Made by a program: the position numbers and the translations under genes. Positions 1 to 7,603 of a stretch of DNA of 10,735 nt are shown here, piece after piece. Within the stretch, counting starts at the first letter, position 1. Every line of letters starts with the position of its first letter. The stretch comes from Bacteroidales bacterium (GTDB lineage: Bacteria > Bacteroidota > Bacteroidia > Bacteroidales > Dysgonomonadaceae), in NCBI GenBank assembly GCA_012728155.1, contig JAAYFR010000193.1, positions 1 to 10,735 on the forward strand. The letters are read 5' to 3'. The notes under the pieces were generated by a model, which saw nothing but the letters and a program-made list of their open reading frames with translations, was not told the DNA's origin and did no database searches.

Positions 1-69
<69 letters not shown>

Positions 70-557
70 AGTGGAAACGGTTGGAAGAGGATTATGATTT
101 GGTAAAGAAGAAACGTCCCATATTTTCCAAAGAGGGTTCACAAACTGTGCGTTATGATGTGTCAGACATGTTTTTGCGTTTCTGGTTCAGGTACTTCATC
201 AAATACCAGAGTCTTATAGAGATAAGGAATTTTGATCGGTTGGCCGATATTATTATAAAGGATTATCCCACTTTCTCAGGTTTAGCATTGGAGAAATATT
301 TCCGTCAACAAATGATGGAGAGTGGAGAGTTTGCAGAGATCGGTTCTTGGTGGCAAGGAAGAGGCAATGATGATCAATCGGAGATAGACATAGTAGGCTT
401 GTATTTCGGAGAAAAAAAAGCGTTAGTGGCAGAAGTGAAGAGACAATCCAAAAATTTTAGACCCGATTTATTTGCGTTGAAAGTAGAAACATTGAGAAGG
501 AAAGCATTATTTAAGTACGAGATTACATCTAAATGCCTTTCTATGGAAGATATGTGA
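70..557 (+). CDS. AAA-type ATP-binding protein, C-terminal DUF234 part (5' partial)
   Basis: This is the 3' part of a gene whose start is lost in the poly-C tract. The frame is already open at TGG (72-74), so the TTG at 81 is not a real start. About 161 residues are visible. They match the C-terminal DUF234 region of the archaeal/bacterial ATPase family: a segment reading RYDVSDMFLRFWFRYF, then an EIDIVG motif and, about 15 residues later, AEVKR. The Asp and the Glu-x-Lys resemble a PD-(D/E)XK nuclease-like core. The ending LSMEDM is typical of the family, so the C terminus looks complete. The missing N-terminal part would carry the Walker A/B P-loop domain. The biological role of this family is poorly known. 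It converges on the antitoxin gene, with 57 bases between stops, and its last codons overlap the toxin stub on the other strand. Confidence 0.8.
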
Positions 558-618
558 CGCCGCATGTTGCACGGGAATTGTTGCTGGAGGTGAGGGGGGC
601 CGTCCAAATAATTTTCAC
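541..618 (-). pseudogene. RelE/ParE-type toxin remnant (5' stub only)
   Basis: On the minus strand a GTG start (618-616) overlaps the TGA stop of the upstream antitoxin (617-615) as GTGA, the usual coupling of antitoxin and toxin genes. The first residues read VKIIWT, like the start of many Bacteroidales RelE/ParE toxins (MK-I/V-IWT). After the sixth codon similarity disappears; the frame continues for 19 unrelated codons and stops at 543-541, inside the 3' end of the convergent ATPase gene. Toxins of this family are normally about 95-100 residues, whereas this frame has 25. The likely history is a deletion or rearrangement that joined the ATPase 3' end to the toxin's fifth or sixth codon. 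The toxin assignment rests on a short match plus position, so it is inference. A 25-residue peptide could still be made but should lack toxin activity. Confidence 0.5.
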
Positions 619-845
619 AATCCTAATTTATTCCTGACATCATTGATTTCATATACCCTACCTTCTTCTATCGCTTTTTCCGACTTGGCGGCTCGTTTCT
701 CCAGCTTTTCTACTGTAAAGCGATTTACAGAAGGAGTAAAACTATTAAGAATGTCCTCTATTTGTTCAATAACAGAAAAATCGTCTACAACAGAAAGATT
801 TTCCGCGATCATTCTTTTTCGTGCTTCTAAACTTATAGCGTTCAT
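615..845 (-). CDS. Small antitoxin-like protein of a type II toxin-antitoxin module (orphan)
   Basis: A 76-residue acidic/basic, probably mostly helical protein beginning MNAISLEARKRMIAENL. The C-terminal half (KLEKRAAKSEKAIEEGRVY followed by an acidic helix) has the pattern A-x-x-x-I-x-x-G-x-(V/I)-Y, which recurs in Bacteroidales antitoxins paired with RelE/ParE toxins; the second antitoxin in this window (8604-8843) has the same pattern. In such proteins the N-terminal part usually sets dimerisation and DNA binding, and the C-terminal helix wraps the toxin. The ATG (845-843) is the only good start. A -7-like TAGGTTTTG lies about 20-28 bases upstream on the minus strand, weak by itself. The expected toxin immediately downstream is reduced to a stub, so this is an orphan. 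It may still repress its promoter or neutralise toxins elsewhere. Family assignment is by recognition, not by search. Confidence 0.65.
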   Translation of the reverse strand: MNAISLEARKRMIAENLSVVDDFSVIEQIEDILNSFTPSVNRFTVEKLEKRAAKSEKAIEEGRVYEINDVRNKLGL

Positions 846-906
846 ATCTTATTTGTTTTTGTCAATCATGCTACAAAACCTACAATAAATTATCGTAAAA
901 TACAAG

Positions 907-947
907 AAAATAGAGTGGGCCGCCAGAGAAAATCAATCCTCTATTTT
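907..947 (-). terminator. Inverted repeat at the 3' end of the urea transporter gene, possible terminator
   Basis: AAAATAGAG (907-915) and CTCTATTTT (939-947) form a perfect 9-bp inverted repeat with a 23-base loop. Read on the minus strand, the first arm lies in the last codons of the transporter, the stop is in the loop, and the second arm is followed by T-rich sequence (TTTTCTTGTATTTT). The stem is AT-rich and the loop is long, so this is a weak terminator candidate. Confidence 0.35.
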
Positions 948-1844
948 GACCTGGGTAGTTGCATTTCTGTATATAGCAATAACCTTATTTTTTACGAATA
1001 GGGTAATAATAGATGCTGCAACGAAAGGAAATGTAAGTTGAAGTAAATCATATTTTGTCATTACTAAACTCAAAATAACAGAAAGCAGTACAGAAGCCAG
1101 TATCCAAATGCTGTCTTTAATACGATTACCGACAAACGCTATGGCACACAATACTGCATTATAACTAAACAAACCAATGCTAATAGATTCAACTGGGGCA
1201 GAAAAATAGTATGAAATAACGCCTCCTAAAGTTGCCCCTGCAAGCCCATAAAGTGCGGCAATTGGCGAATTGATAAAAACAGCCACAAAAAAAAGTAGTG
1301 ACGGGATTAATTTACTTTGGAATATTACCTGCCTGAATCCAATAAGAGAAAAAGAAAAATCATTGTGGACAATTGGAGTTGCAGCAGATTTCTCAATCAA
1401 TATACTTGAAAAATAATGATTGGCTAATAAAACAAAGAGCCAAGTAATTAAAACAAAAGTCAGTGTGTATACTGAAGCCTTTCTTTTTAGGAAAAAATAT
1501 TGAATGAGCGTGGCTAATATTGAGCCAATTATTACGAGTCCCCAAACAATAAATGAAGTTTTAAAAAAGAGAATGCAGGCAACTCCAATTAAAGCAGCAT
1601 TAAAACCATAAAGTCCTTTGTCTATATCAGCTTTATCAAATTTAAGTAACCGTGCTGTTATTGTTCCCACAAGTACTGCTATAAGTCCGGCAACGCCCAT
1701 TAAAGGAGAACCATAAAATATGCCAATCAAGAAAATCAACCCTGTCAAAGCATTATCCTGAAGCATTATTTGTCCAAACCCTTTTAGAACTTGAATGCAA
1801 AATGAGGATGTCACATTCTCTAGATTGTAGTCCTTCCGAGTCAT
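933..1844 (-). CDS. Urea transporter (UT/Yut family)
   Basis: A 303-residue polytopic inner-membrane protein of the SLC14-like bacterial urea transporter family, which lets urea pass down its gradient through a trimer of channels. The protein shows the family's two homologous halves. Half one has FGQIMLQDNALTGLIFLIG (about 23-41) and the GLYGFNAALIG segment (78-87). Half two has FRQVIFQ (170-176) and GLFSYNAVLCAIAF (224-237). The signature T-x-P-F is intact in the second half (T271-F272-P273-F274), but the first-half copy reads TLTF (127-130), with Thr in place of Pro. I chose the ATG at 1844 because family similarity begins just after it; the frame stays open another 49 codons upstream to 1991, but that stretch has no transporter character. 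No urease gene is visible here, so the gene is a stand-alone nitrogen-uptake function within this window. Length is normal for bacterial members. Confidence 0.85.
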   Translation of the reverse strand: MTRKDYNLENVTSSFCIQVLKGFGQIMLQDNALTGLIFLIGIFYGSPLMGVAGLIAVLVGTITARLLKFDKADIDKGLYGFNAALIGVACILFFKTSFIVWGLVIIGSILATLIQYFFLKRKASVYTLTFVLITWLFVLLANHYFSSILIEKSAATPIVHNDFSFSLIGFRQVIFQSKLIPSLLFFVAVFINSPIAALYGLAGATLGGVISYYFSAPVESISIGLFSYNAVLCAIAFVGNRIKDSIWILASVLLSVILSLVMTKYDLLQLTFPFVAASIITLFVKNKVIAIYRNATTQVKIED

Positions 1845-2126
1845 TACCCCGTATCTATTATCATTTGTTTTTATTTGTAAACTTATATGTGAGCAGTCAG
1901 TTTTTGTTACAATAACCGCTAACGTGTCGCATATTGAACTAAACCTTCGATAGCTTTGCTGCTCCTGCGAAGATTTTGCAAAAATACACAATTTCGACTT
2001 ACTTGCAAGATCACTTTAAATATAAAACAGCATGACTTTCAAGAGAAAAGATTATCACACCACTTTGTCACAGACCAAAGATTTGATCTCCGGATTCCGG
2101 GAAACCGGGACAATGAATACTGTTCC

Positions 2127-2153
2127 ATCTCTTATTCCCTCTGGAAAAGAGAT
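2127..2153. repeat. Inverted repeat capable of forming a hairpin
   Basis: ATCTCTT (2127-2133) pairs with AAGAGAT (2147-2153). After one unpaired A (2134), TTCC (2135-2138) pairs with GGAA (2143-2146), leaving a CTCT tetraloop (2139-2142). This gives 11 base pairs with a single bulge. Flanking TTCC/GGA and TGT/ACA segments could extend it imperfectly. There is no following T-run on the plus strand, so it does not look like a standard terminator. Function unknown. Confidence 0.45.
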
Positions 2154-2229
2154 AGGATCGGACACCTCTTCCCCTGGTTGTCACATAATACTGGCGGGCA
2201 TCGACACATCATAATACTGATATCATTCG

Positions 2230-2237
2230 TATCTTTG
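2230..2237 (+). promoter_or_regulatory. Bacteroidota-type -7 box upstream of the EamA transporter
   Basis: TATCTTTG matches the Bacteroides consensus -7 element TAnnTTTG and is followed by TATCC, similar to the box before focA. It lies 70 bases upstream of the EamA ATG, implying a leader of roughly 60 bases. No clear TTTG is seen at the usual -33 distance, so the call rests on the -7 box and its position. Confidence 0.5.
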
Positions 2238-2307
2238 TATCCGTTATATGAAAAATATTGCTTACAAACTTTGTTTTGGGTTTTTTGTGAGTTGAAAATA
2301 AAAAGGA

Positions 2308-3291
2308 ATGAATCGAAATAAATTCACAGGAGGTATTTTTGTTTTTCTGGGGGCTTGCAGCTTCGGGGTACTGTCGACAATTGTGAAGAATGCGTATAAA
2401 GAAGGTTATACACTTGGACAGATAACCGGATCACAGGCTTTTCTGGGGATGGTGATGTTGTGGATACTCTATTTTTTGTATGAATCTCTTGGTAAAGAGA
2501 AAAATACTGTTTCTGACAATAATTTCTCCCGGGAGACTCGTCGAATTCAGAAAAATATTCAACATCAGCCGGGAGAGAGTTATAAGCCTTACCGCTCGAC
2601 GGCATGCTGGAAAGTCTCTTTTGCCGGTATATTTACGGGATTGGTGGGTGTTTTTTACTATCAGTGTGTGAAGCTGCTTCCGGCTTCCATCGCCATTATC
2701 CTGTTGATGCAGTACCTGTGGATCAGTATTCTGATTGAAGCGGTAGTCTTTAAGAAAAAACCACATAAGATACAATTGATTGCCGCCTCCATAGTGCTTG
2801 TCGGCACGCTGTTCGCTGCCGGAGTCTTCAACCAGGCAGTGACTTTGAATATAAAAGGAATAGGATTTGGTCTACTGGCAGCGTTTTGTTATGCCATATT
2901 CCTGATAGCCAGCGGTCGGGTAGGGAATGACCTTCCTCTATTAAAGAAAGGAGCATTGATGATTACCGGGTCATGCATTGTCACATGGGTCATCTTTCCT
3001 CCGTTATTCCTGTTTGATGGACTGTTTTTCGACGGTCTGTATAAGTGGGGATTGGCGTTGGCTCTGCTTGGCACAGTGATCCCACCCCTGTTTTTCTCTT
3101 TCGGGATGCCACGCACCGGTGTTTCGTTGGGTGCCATCCTTAGCGCGGCAGAATTACCGGTTGCGGTAATCTCTTCCAATTTTATTCTCGGTGAGAATGT
3201 ACAGGCACTGCAATGGGCCGGGGTTTTACTGATCCTCTCGGCCATCGTGCTGACAAATATAAAATTCCGGAGAACAGCAAAGAGCATATAA
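2308..3291 (+). CDS. EamA/DMT-superfamily transporter, probable metabolite exporter
   Basis: A 327-residue inner-membrane protein with two tandem EamA-type halves, roughly residues 7-170 and 186-318, giving about ten hydrophobic segments. The first half opens with GGIFVFLGACSFGVLST. The second ends with a typical EamA run in which AELPVAVISSNFILGE (281-296) is followed by a last hydrophobic helix. Members of this drug/metabolite transporter superfamily mostly export or exchange small metabolites; the substrate cannot be read from the sequence. An unusual feature is a hydrophilic loop of about 38 residues (63-100, rich in Lys, Asn and Arg) inside the first half, longer than usual between these helices. 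The ATG at 2308 is preceded by AAAAAGGA, a plausible ribosome site. The gene lies 28 bases upstream of tsaD and may be cotranscribed with it from the box at 2230, but no functional link is evident. Confidence 0.85.
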   Translation: MNRNKFTGGIFVFLGACSFGVLSTIVKNAYKEGYTLGQITGSQAFLGMVMLWILYFLYESLGKEKNTVSDNNFSRETRRIQKNIQHQPGESYKPYRSTACWKVSFAGIFTGLVGVFYYQCVKLLPASIAIILLMQYLWISILIEAVVFKKKPHKIQLIAASIVLVGTLFAAGVFNQAVTLNIKGIGFGLLAAFCYAIFLIASGRVGNDLPLLKKGALMITGSCIVTWVIFPPLFLFDGLFFDGLYKWGLALALLGTVIPPLFFSFGMPRTGVSLGAILSAAELPVAVISSNFILGENVQALQWAGVLLILSAIVLTNIKFRRTAKSI

Positions 3292-3319
3292 ATGTTATGT
3301 AAAATACATATTTGAACAA

Positions 3320-4336
3320 ATGATAACAATATTAGGTATAGAATCTTCCTGTGATGATACTTCTGCTGCGGTGATCCGTGACGGAGTAATCCTATCTAAC
3401 GTAATTGCCGGACAGGCAGTGCACGAACGGTATGGCGGCGTGGTGCCGGAACTGGCATCCCGCGCACATCAGCAGAATATTATCCCAGTGGTGCATGACG
3501 CGCTGAAACAGGCTGGCATCACCAAAGAGGAGATATCGGCTGTCGCTTTTACCCGGGGGCCGGGATTATTGGGCTCATTGCTGGTCGGCACATCGTTTGC
3601 GAAAGGTCTTTCATCGGCTCTGGATATTCCTATGATCGAAATCAACCACCTTCAGGCACATGTGCTGGCGCATTTCATCAAGGAGGATGAAAACGACACT
3701 GATCAACCGGACTTCCCTTTTCTTTGCCTGCTGGTTTCCGGTGGTAATTCGCAGATCATATTGGTAAAGTCTCATGACGATATGGAGATTGTGGGTCAGA
3801 CCATCGACGATGCCGCGGGAGAGGCATTCGACAAGTGTGCCAAGGTAATGGGTTTGGGTTATCCCGGCGGCCCGGTGGTGGATCGGCTGGCAAAACTGGG
3901 CAATCCCGACAGGTTCACTTTCAGTAAACCCCGTATCGATGGTTATGATTATAGTTTTAGCGGACTGAAGACGTCGTTCCTCTATTTTCTCCGGGATGAG
4001 TTGAAAAAAGATGCCGGCTTCATCGAAAAAAATAAGGAAGATCTTTGTGCATCGTTACAAAAGACCATAATCGATATCTTGATGGATAAACTCTATCGTG
4101 CTGCCAAAGAGCTGAAAATAAAAGAGGTGGCCGTTGCCGGCGGGGTGTCTGCCAATTCGGGGCTGAGGAGTGCTTTTGAAGAGTATAGCCGCCGTTATGA
4201 CTGGAAAATCCATATCCCCAAATTTGCCTATACTACCGATAATGCCGCTATGGTAGCCATTTCCGGTTATTATAAATATCTGGATGGTGAGTTTTGTGAT
4301 CCCGATGTGGTGCCGTACGCCAGGGTTTCGATTTGA
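3320..4336 (+). CDS. tsaD: tRNA N6-adenosine threonylcarbamoyltransferase TsaD
   Basis: A 338-residue cytoplasmic protein of the Kae1/TsaD family. With TsaB and TsaE it transfers the threonylcarbamoyl group from threonylcarbamoyl-AMP to A37 of tRNAs that read ANN codons. The N terminus ITILGIESSCDDTSAAVI is diagnostic. The metal-binding pair H110 and H114 lies in EINHLQAHVLAH. Glycine-rich nucleotide-binding segments are LLVSGGNSQ (137-145) and VAGGVSANSGLR (272-283), and the metal-ligand Asp is D307 in YTTDNAAMVA. Length matches bacterial TsaD (about 335-345). The ATG at 3320 gives a start directly before the conserved strand, so the start is secure. It follows the EamA gene by 28 bases and is followed by about 90 bases before the focA promoter-like box, so it probably ends a two-gene unit. 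The tsaB and tsaE partners are not in the window. Confidence 0.97.
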   Translation: MITILGIESSCDDTSAAVIRDGVILSNVIAGQAVHERYGGVVPELASRAHQQNIIPVVHDALKQAGITKEEISAVAFTRGPGLLGSLLVGTSFAKGLSSALDIPMIEINHLQAHVLAHFIKEDENDTDQPDFPFLCLLVSGGNSQIILVKSHDDMEIVGQTIDDAAGEAFDKCAKVMGLGYPGGPVVDRLAKLGNPDRFTFSKPRIDGYDYSFSGLKTSFLYFLRDELKKDAGFIEKNKEDLCASLQKTIIDILMDKLYRAAKELKIKEVAVAGGVSANSGLRSAFEEYSRRYDWKIHIPKFAYTTDNAAMVAISGYYKYLDGEFCDPDVVPYARVSI

Positions 4337-4398
4337 GGCTTACTTTCGTCTCCGCTTTTACCACAACCATTTTGGTATAAAAAACAAAATTAATTGTG

Positions 4399-4408
4399 GA
4401 AATATTTC
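4399..4408. promoter_or_regulatory. Palindrome in the -33 region before focA, possible operator
   Basis: GAAATATTTC is a perfect 10-base palindrome that ends in TTTC, the closest match to the -33 TTTG element of the focA promoter (20 bases upstream of the -7 box). A protein bound there would occlude the promoter. A palindrome of this length in AT-rich DNA can arise by chance. Confidence 0.25.
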
Positions 4409-4428
4409 TTTAATTGAAGGTTAAATGG

Positions 4429-4436
4429 TATCTTTG
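4429..4436 (+). promoter_or_regulatory. Bacteroidota-type promoter of the focA-pflB-pflA cluster
   Basis: TATCTTTG fits the TAnnTTTG -7 consensus and is followed by TGTCC, resembling the box at 2230. TTTC at 4405-4408, 20 bases upstream, could serve as the -33 element with one mismatch to TTTG. The focA ATG is at 4533, so the leader would be about 90 bases. Position in front of the whole fermentation cluster supports the call. Confidence 0.55.
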
Positions 4437-4532
4437 TGTCCGATTTGATTAGGATTGTTCAGGGTTATACAAAAAAATATTTTTCTTGCGATAAGGCAAC
4501 TCCCTTTACCGTTCTTGGTTTATGAATTAAGT

Positions 4533-5324
4533 ATGAATTATTATTCTCCGGCAGAAGCTGCCGAAGCGTTTAGGATCACAGCAGTTAATAAGTCGAAACT
4601 CCCGTTTCTTCATTTTGCTATCGCGGCTATTCTCGGTGGGGCGTTCATCGCACTCGGCGGGCTGCTCACTGTGATGGTTGCCGGTGGAATGCCGGAGCCC
4701 GGCAGTGTCAATCCGGGGATTGTGAAGTTTGTGGCGGGAGCTCTTTTTCCGGTCGGTCTTATCATGGTCTCGGTTACCGGAGCCGATCTGTTCACCAGTG
4801 ATTGTGCCGGTCTCACTTTCCCGCTATTGAAAAAGGAATTGTCTGCAGGAAAAGTAGCAAAAATCCTCCTGTTATCCTATCTGTTCAATTTTGCAGGAAC
4901 ACAATTCATCGCCTTTGTCTTGTCTGCCAATGTGGGGTTATTCGATAAAGAGCCCTAGCAATCCTATCTTCATCACTATTCCGAAGCGAAAGTGAATCAG
5001 GATTTTATGCGTGTGTTTGTGAAGGGTATTGGCGCTAACTGGCTGGTCTGCCTTGGCATGTTTATGGGATATATGGCGAAGGATATTATCGGGAAAAGCG
5101 TAGCCATCTGGATACCCATTATGATTTTTGTGGTGATGGGTTACGAACACTCTATCGCCAATATGTTCTTTATCCCGGCAGCCATTTATAGTGGTGCCGA
5201 CATCACCTGGGGCGGTTTCCTTTCGAAAAATCTGCTTCCCGCCACGCTTGGAAATATAATCGGCGGTATGTTGCTGGTCGGAACGGTCTATTGGTACCTC
5301 TTCCTTCATCAACCCAAAAAATAG
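4533..5324 (+). pseudogene. focA: Formate/nitrite transporter FocA, interrupted by in-frame TAG
   Basis: The region reads as one 263-codon frame of the formate/nitrite (FNT) channel family, broken only by TAG at 4956-4958; the frame is identical on both sides. The start is the ATG at 4533 (MNYYSPAEAAEAF), typical of the family's N-terminal helix. The first half carries AILGGAFIALGG and SVTGADLFTSDCAG. The second half carries GANWLVCLGMFMGYMA and MGYEHSIANMFFIPAA, the latter holding the conserved pore histidine. Six hydrophobic helices are seen, three before and three after the stop, which falls in the loop between helices 3 and 4. FocA pentamers carry formate made by pyruvate formate-lyase, which is encoded 31 bases downstream. 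Possible readings are a real nonsense mutation, a base-call error (one substitution from a sense codon), or reinitiation at GTG 4992 or ATG 5007 to make a split protein. All core motifs are otherwise preserved, so decay, if real, is recent. Confidence 0.85.
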
Positions 5325-5355
5325 ATCATCATAATTAAAACAAAATATATCAACG

Positions 5356-7596
5356 ATGAATAATCAACATGAATCTTGGAAAGGCTTTAAGGGCGACGTC
5401 TGGAGAAATGAAATCAACGTGAGGGATTTCATTATGAACAACTACACACCTTATGAAGGTGATGATAGTTTTCTGGTTTCTTCTACCGAGCGTACCCGTA
5501 GAGTCTGGAACAAGTTGACGGAAATGTTCAAAGTAGAACAAGCCAAGGGTGTCTATGATGCCGAAACCAAATATCCGCAGGAAATTGATACCTACGGACC
5601 CGGATATATCGATCAGGATAACGAAGTGATTGTCGGTTTGCAGACTGATGCGCCGCTTAAACGGGGTATCTTCCCGAAAGGGGGAATCCGTATGGTGGAG
5701 AATGCATTGAACGCATATGGGTATGAACTCGATCCCATGACCAAAGAGATCTATACCCGTTATCGGAAGACCCATAATGAAGGCGTTTTCTCGGCCTATA
5801 CCGATGAGATGGTAGCCGCACGCCGATCCGCCATCATCACAGGATTACCCGATGCGTATGGCCGTGGACGTATTATCGGCGATTACCGCCGTGTGCCGCT
5901 TTATGGAACTGCCACCCTGATTGCGGAAAAGAAAGAATTCCTGAAACGTCTCGATATCCAGGAAATTACGGAACGTGTCATACAGAGTCGCGAAGAGATC
6001 TCGGAACAAATCAAAGCGCTGAAAGCTTTCGAGAAAATGTGTGACGGTTACGGTTTTAATGTGACCGAACCGGCCAAGAATGCGCGTGAAGCGGTGCAAT
6101 TCCTCTATTTCGCCTATCTGGCAGCAGTGAAAGACCAGGATGGGGCCGCCATGTCGATTGGCCGTACTTCCACTTTCCTCGATATTTATATCGAAAAAGA
6201 TATCAAAGCCGGCCTGTTGACGGAAGAAGAAGCGCAGGAGCTTATTGACCAGCTGATCGTAAAACTGCGTATCGTGCGTTTCCTCCGTACGCCGGATTAT
6301 AACGATCTCTTTTCGGGCGACCCGGTATGGGTGACCGAATCGTTGGGAGGACAGGCTGTGGATGGCCGCACTTTGGTGACGAAGACATCGTTTCGTTACC
6401 TACACACGCTCTATAACCTCGGACCGGCTCCTGAGCCCAATCTGACAGTACTTTGGTCACAGCACTCTCCCGAGAACTGGAAACAATTCTGCTCGAAAGT
6501 GTCGGTGGATACCTCGGCTATCCAATACGAAAATGATGACCTGATGCGTCCCGATTATGGCGATGATTACGGAATTGCTTGCTGTGTGTCGCCAATGAAG
6601 ATTGGAAAACAGATGCAGTTGTTTGGCGCGCGCGCCAATTTGGCCAAATGTCTCCTGTATGCCATCAATGGTGGGCGCGATGAGAAATCGGGTGTGCAGG
6701 TGGCACCGAAATTCGAGCCGGTCACTGCTGAATATCTCGATTATGACGAGGTAATGGCGAAATTTGAACAGATGATGCGTTGGTTGGCAAAGGTATATGT
6801 GAATGCGTTGAAGATTATTCACTATATGCATGATAAATATGCCTATGAAGCGTTTGAGATGTCGCTGCACGACGGGGATGTACAGCGTATCCGTGCGACA
6901 GGCATTGCCGGGCTTTCCATCGTGGCCGACTCGCTCGCAGCCATCCGTGACGCCAAAGTGAAGGTGATCCGCGACGAACGGGGCATTGCCGTGGACTTTG
7001 AGCGTGAAGGTGATTATGTGCCTTTTGGAAATAACGACGACAGGACAGACCAGATCGCAGTGGATATTACCCGCAAGTTCATGGGGTATCTCCGTCAGCA
7101 TGAAACTTACCGCAACGCTATTCCTACCCAATCGATCCTGACCATCACCTCTAACGTGGTATATGGAAAGAAGACAGGGGCAACACCCGACGGTCGCCCT
7201 GCCGGAACACCTTTCGCACCGGGTGCCAACCCGATGAACGGCCGTGATACCAAAGGTGCGGTGGCCGCGCTGGCTTCGGTGGCCAAGCTGCCGTTCCAGC
7301 ATGCACACGACGGGATTTCCTATACCTTTGCAGTCTCCCCGGGAACACTTGGTAAGGAACGGAATGCACAGGTGACCAATATGGTCGCTCTGCTCGATGG
7401 ATACTTCACTTCGGATGGTGGACAGCACCTCAATGTGAATGTGTTTGACAAGGATCTGCTGGTGGATGCGATGAACCATCCCGAAAATTATCCGCAGTTG
7501 ACCATCCGGGTGTCGGGTTATGCGGTGAATTTCGTGAAGATGACCAAAGAGCAGCAGCTGGATGTGATCTCCCGGACGATCAATCACGCACTGTAA
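5356..7596 (+). CDS. pflB: Pyruvate formate-lyase (formate C-acetyltransferase)
   Basis: A 746-residue cytoplasmic glycyl-radical enzyme that converts pyruvate and CoA to acetyl-CoA and formate in anaerobic fermentation. The adjacent active-site cysteines C409-C410 sit in YGIACCVSPMKIG; this pair separates true PFL from choline- and glycerol-type relatives with a single Cys. The C-terminal glycyl-radical motif is RVSGYAVNF, with the radical glycine at G721. Other PFL segments are AMSIGRTSTFLDIY (265-278) and GGRDEKSG (439-446). Length is close to E. coli PflB (about 760). The ATG at 5356 follows an A-rich leader and precedes the conserved WKGFKGDVWRNEINVRDFI. It is 31 bases after focA, with no separate promoter seen. 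The activating enzyme follows after a strong hairpin. The enzyme is oxygen-sensitive in its radical form, so the organism probably ferments anaerobically at least part of the time. All catalytic residues are present. Confidence 0.98.
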   Translation: MNNQHESWKGFKGDVWRNEINVRDFIMNNYTPYEGDDSFLVSSTERTRRVWNKLTEMFKVEQAKGVYDAETKYPQEIDTYGPGYIDQDNEVIVGLQTDAPLKRGIFPKGGIRMVENALNAYGYELDPMTKEIYTRYRKTHNEGVFSAYTDEMVAARRSAIITGLPDAYGRGRIIGDYRRVPLYGTATLIAEKKEFLKRLDIQEITERVIQSREEISEQIKALKAFEKMCDGYGFNVTEPAKNAREAVQFLYFAYLAAVKDQDGAAMSIGRTSTFLDIYIEKDIKAGLLTEEEAQELIDQLIVKLRIVRFLRTPDYNDLFSGDPVWVTESLGGQAVDGRTLVTKTSFRYLHTLYNLGPAPEPNLTVLWSQHSPENWKQFCSKVSVDTSAIQYENDDLMRPDYGDDYGIACCVSPMKIGKQMQLFGARANLAKCLLYAINGGRDEKSGVQVAPKFEPVTAEYLDYDEVMAKFEQMMRWLAKVYVNALKIIHYMHDKYAYEAFEMSLHDGDVQRIRATGIAGLSIVADSLAAIRDAKVKVIRDERGIAVDFEREGDYVPFGNNDDRTDQIAVDITRKFMGYLRQHETYRNAIPTQSILTITSNVVYGKKTGATPDGRPAGTPFAPGANPMNGRDTKGAVAALASVAKLPFQHAHDGISYTFAVSPGTLGKERNAQVTNMVALLDGYFTSDGGQHLNVNVFDKDLLVDAMNHPENYPQLTIRVSGYAVNFVKMTKEQQLDVISRTINHAL

Positions 7597-7603
7597 TATT
7601 TCC

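Larger units (their letters stand above)
1845..2307. other. Gene-free stretch with palindromic segments between divergent transporter genes
   Basis: The 463 bases between the urea transporter start (minus strand) and the EamA transporter start (plus strand) hold no convincing gene. A 60-codon frame at 2032-2214 has no recognisable similarity and is judged accidental. Three elements stand out. One is a near-palindrome at 2090-2108 (CCGG-a-TTCC-g-GGAA-a-CCGG). One is a hairpin at 2127-2153 whose stem contains TCTCTT/AAGAGA and TTCC/GGAA around a CTCT loop. The last is a direct repeat ATAATACTG at 2185-2193 and 2211-2219, immediately upstream of a promoter-like box at 2230. An unannotated regulatory RNA or operator region is possible but not shown. 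Confidence 0.55.

Noticed and set aside
1845..1991. 49-codon N-terminal extension of the urea transporter
   Set aside because: It is Cys/Ser-rich with no membrane or family character, and similarity starts right after the ATG at 1844.
2032..2214. 60-codon plus-strand frame upstream of the EamA gene
   Set aside because: No recognisable motif, and low-complexity Ser/Thr/Gly composition. The frame overlaps palindromic elements and is best explained as chance.
4359..4377. TACCA/TGGTA inverted repeat after tsaD as a terminator
   Set aside because: The stem is only 5 bp with a competing 4-bp hairpin inside, and A-rich rather than T-rich sequence follows on the plus strand.
4455..4532. TTG start giving focA 26 extra residues
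   Set aside because: The extra residues do not resemble FNT N termini, and ATG 4533 leads straight into the typical MNYYSPAEAAEAF.
4956..4958. TAG read as pyrrolysine or another recoded amber codon
   Set aside because: No recoding signal or pyl genes are seen. Bacteroidales are not known for amber recoding, and genes here use ordinary stops; mutation or sequencing error is simpler.
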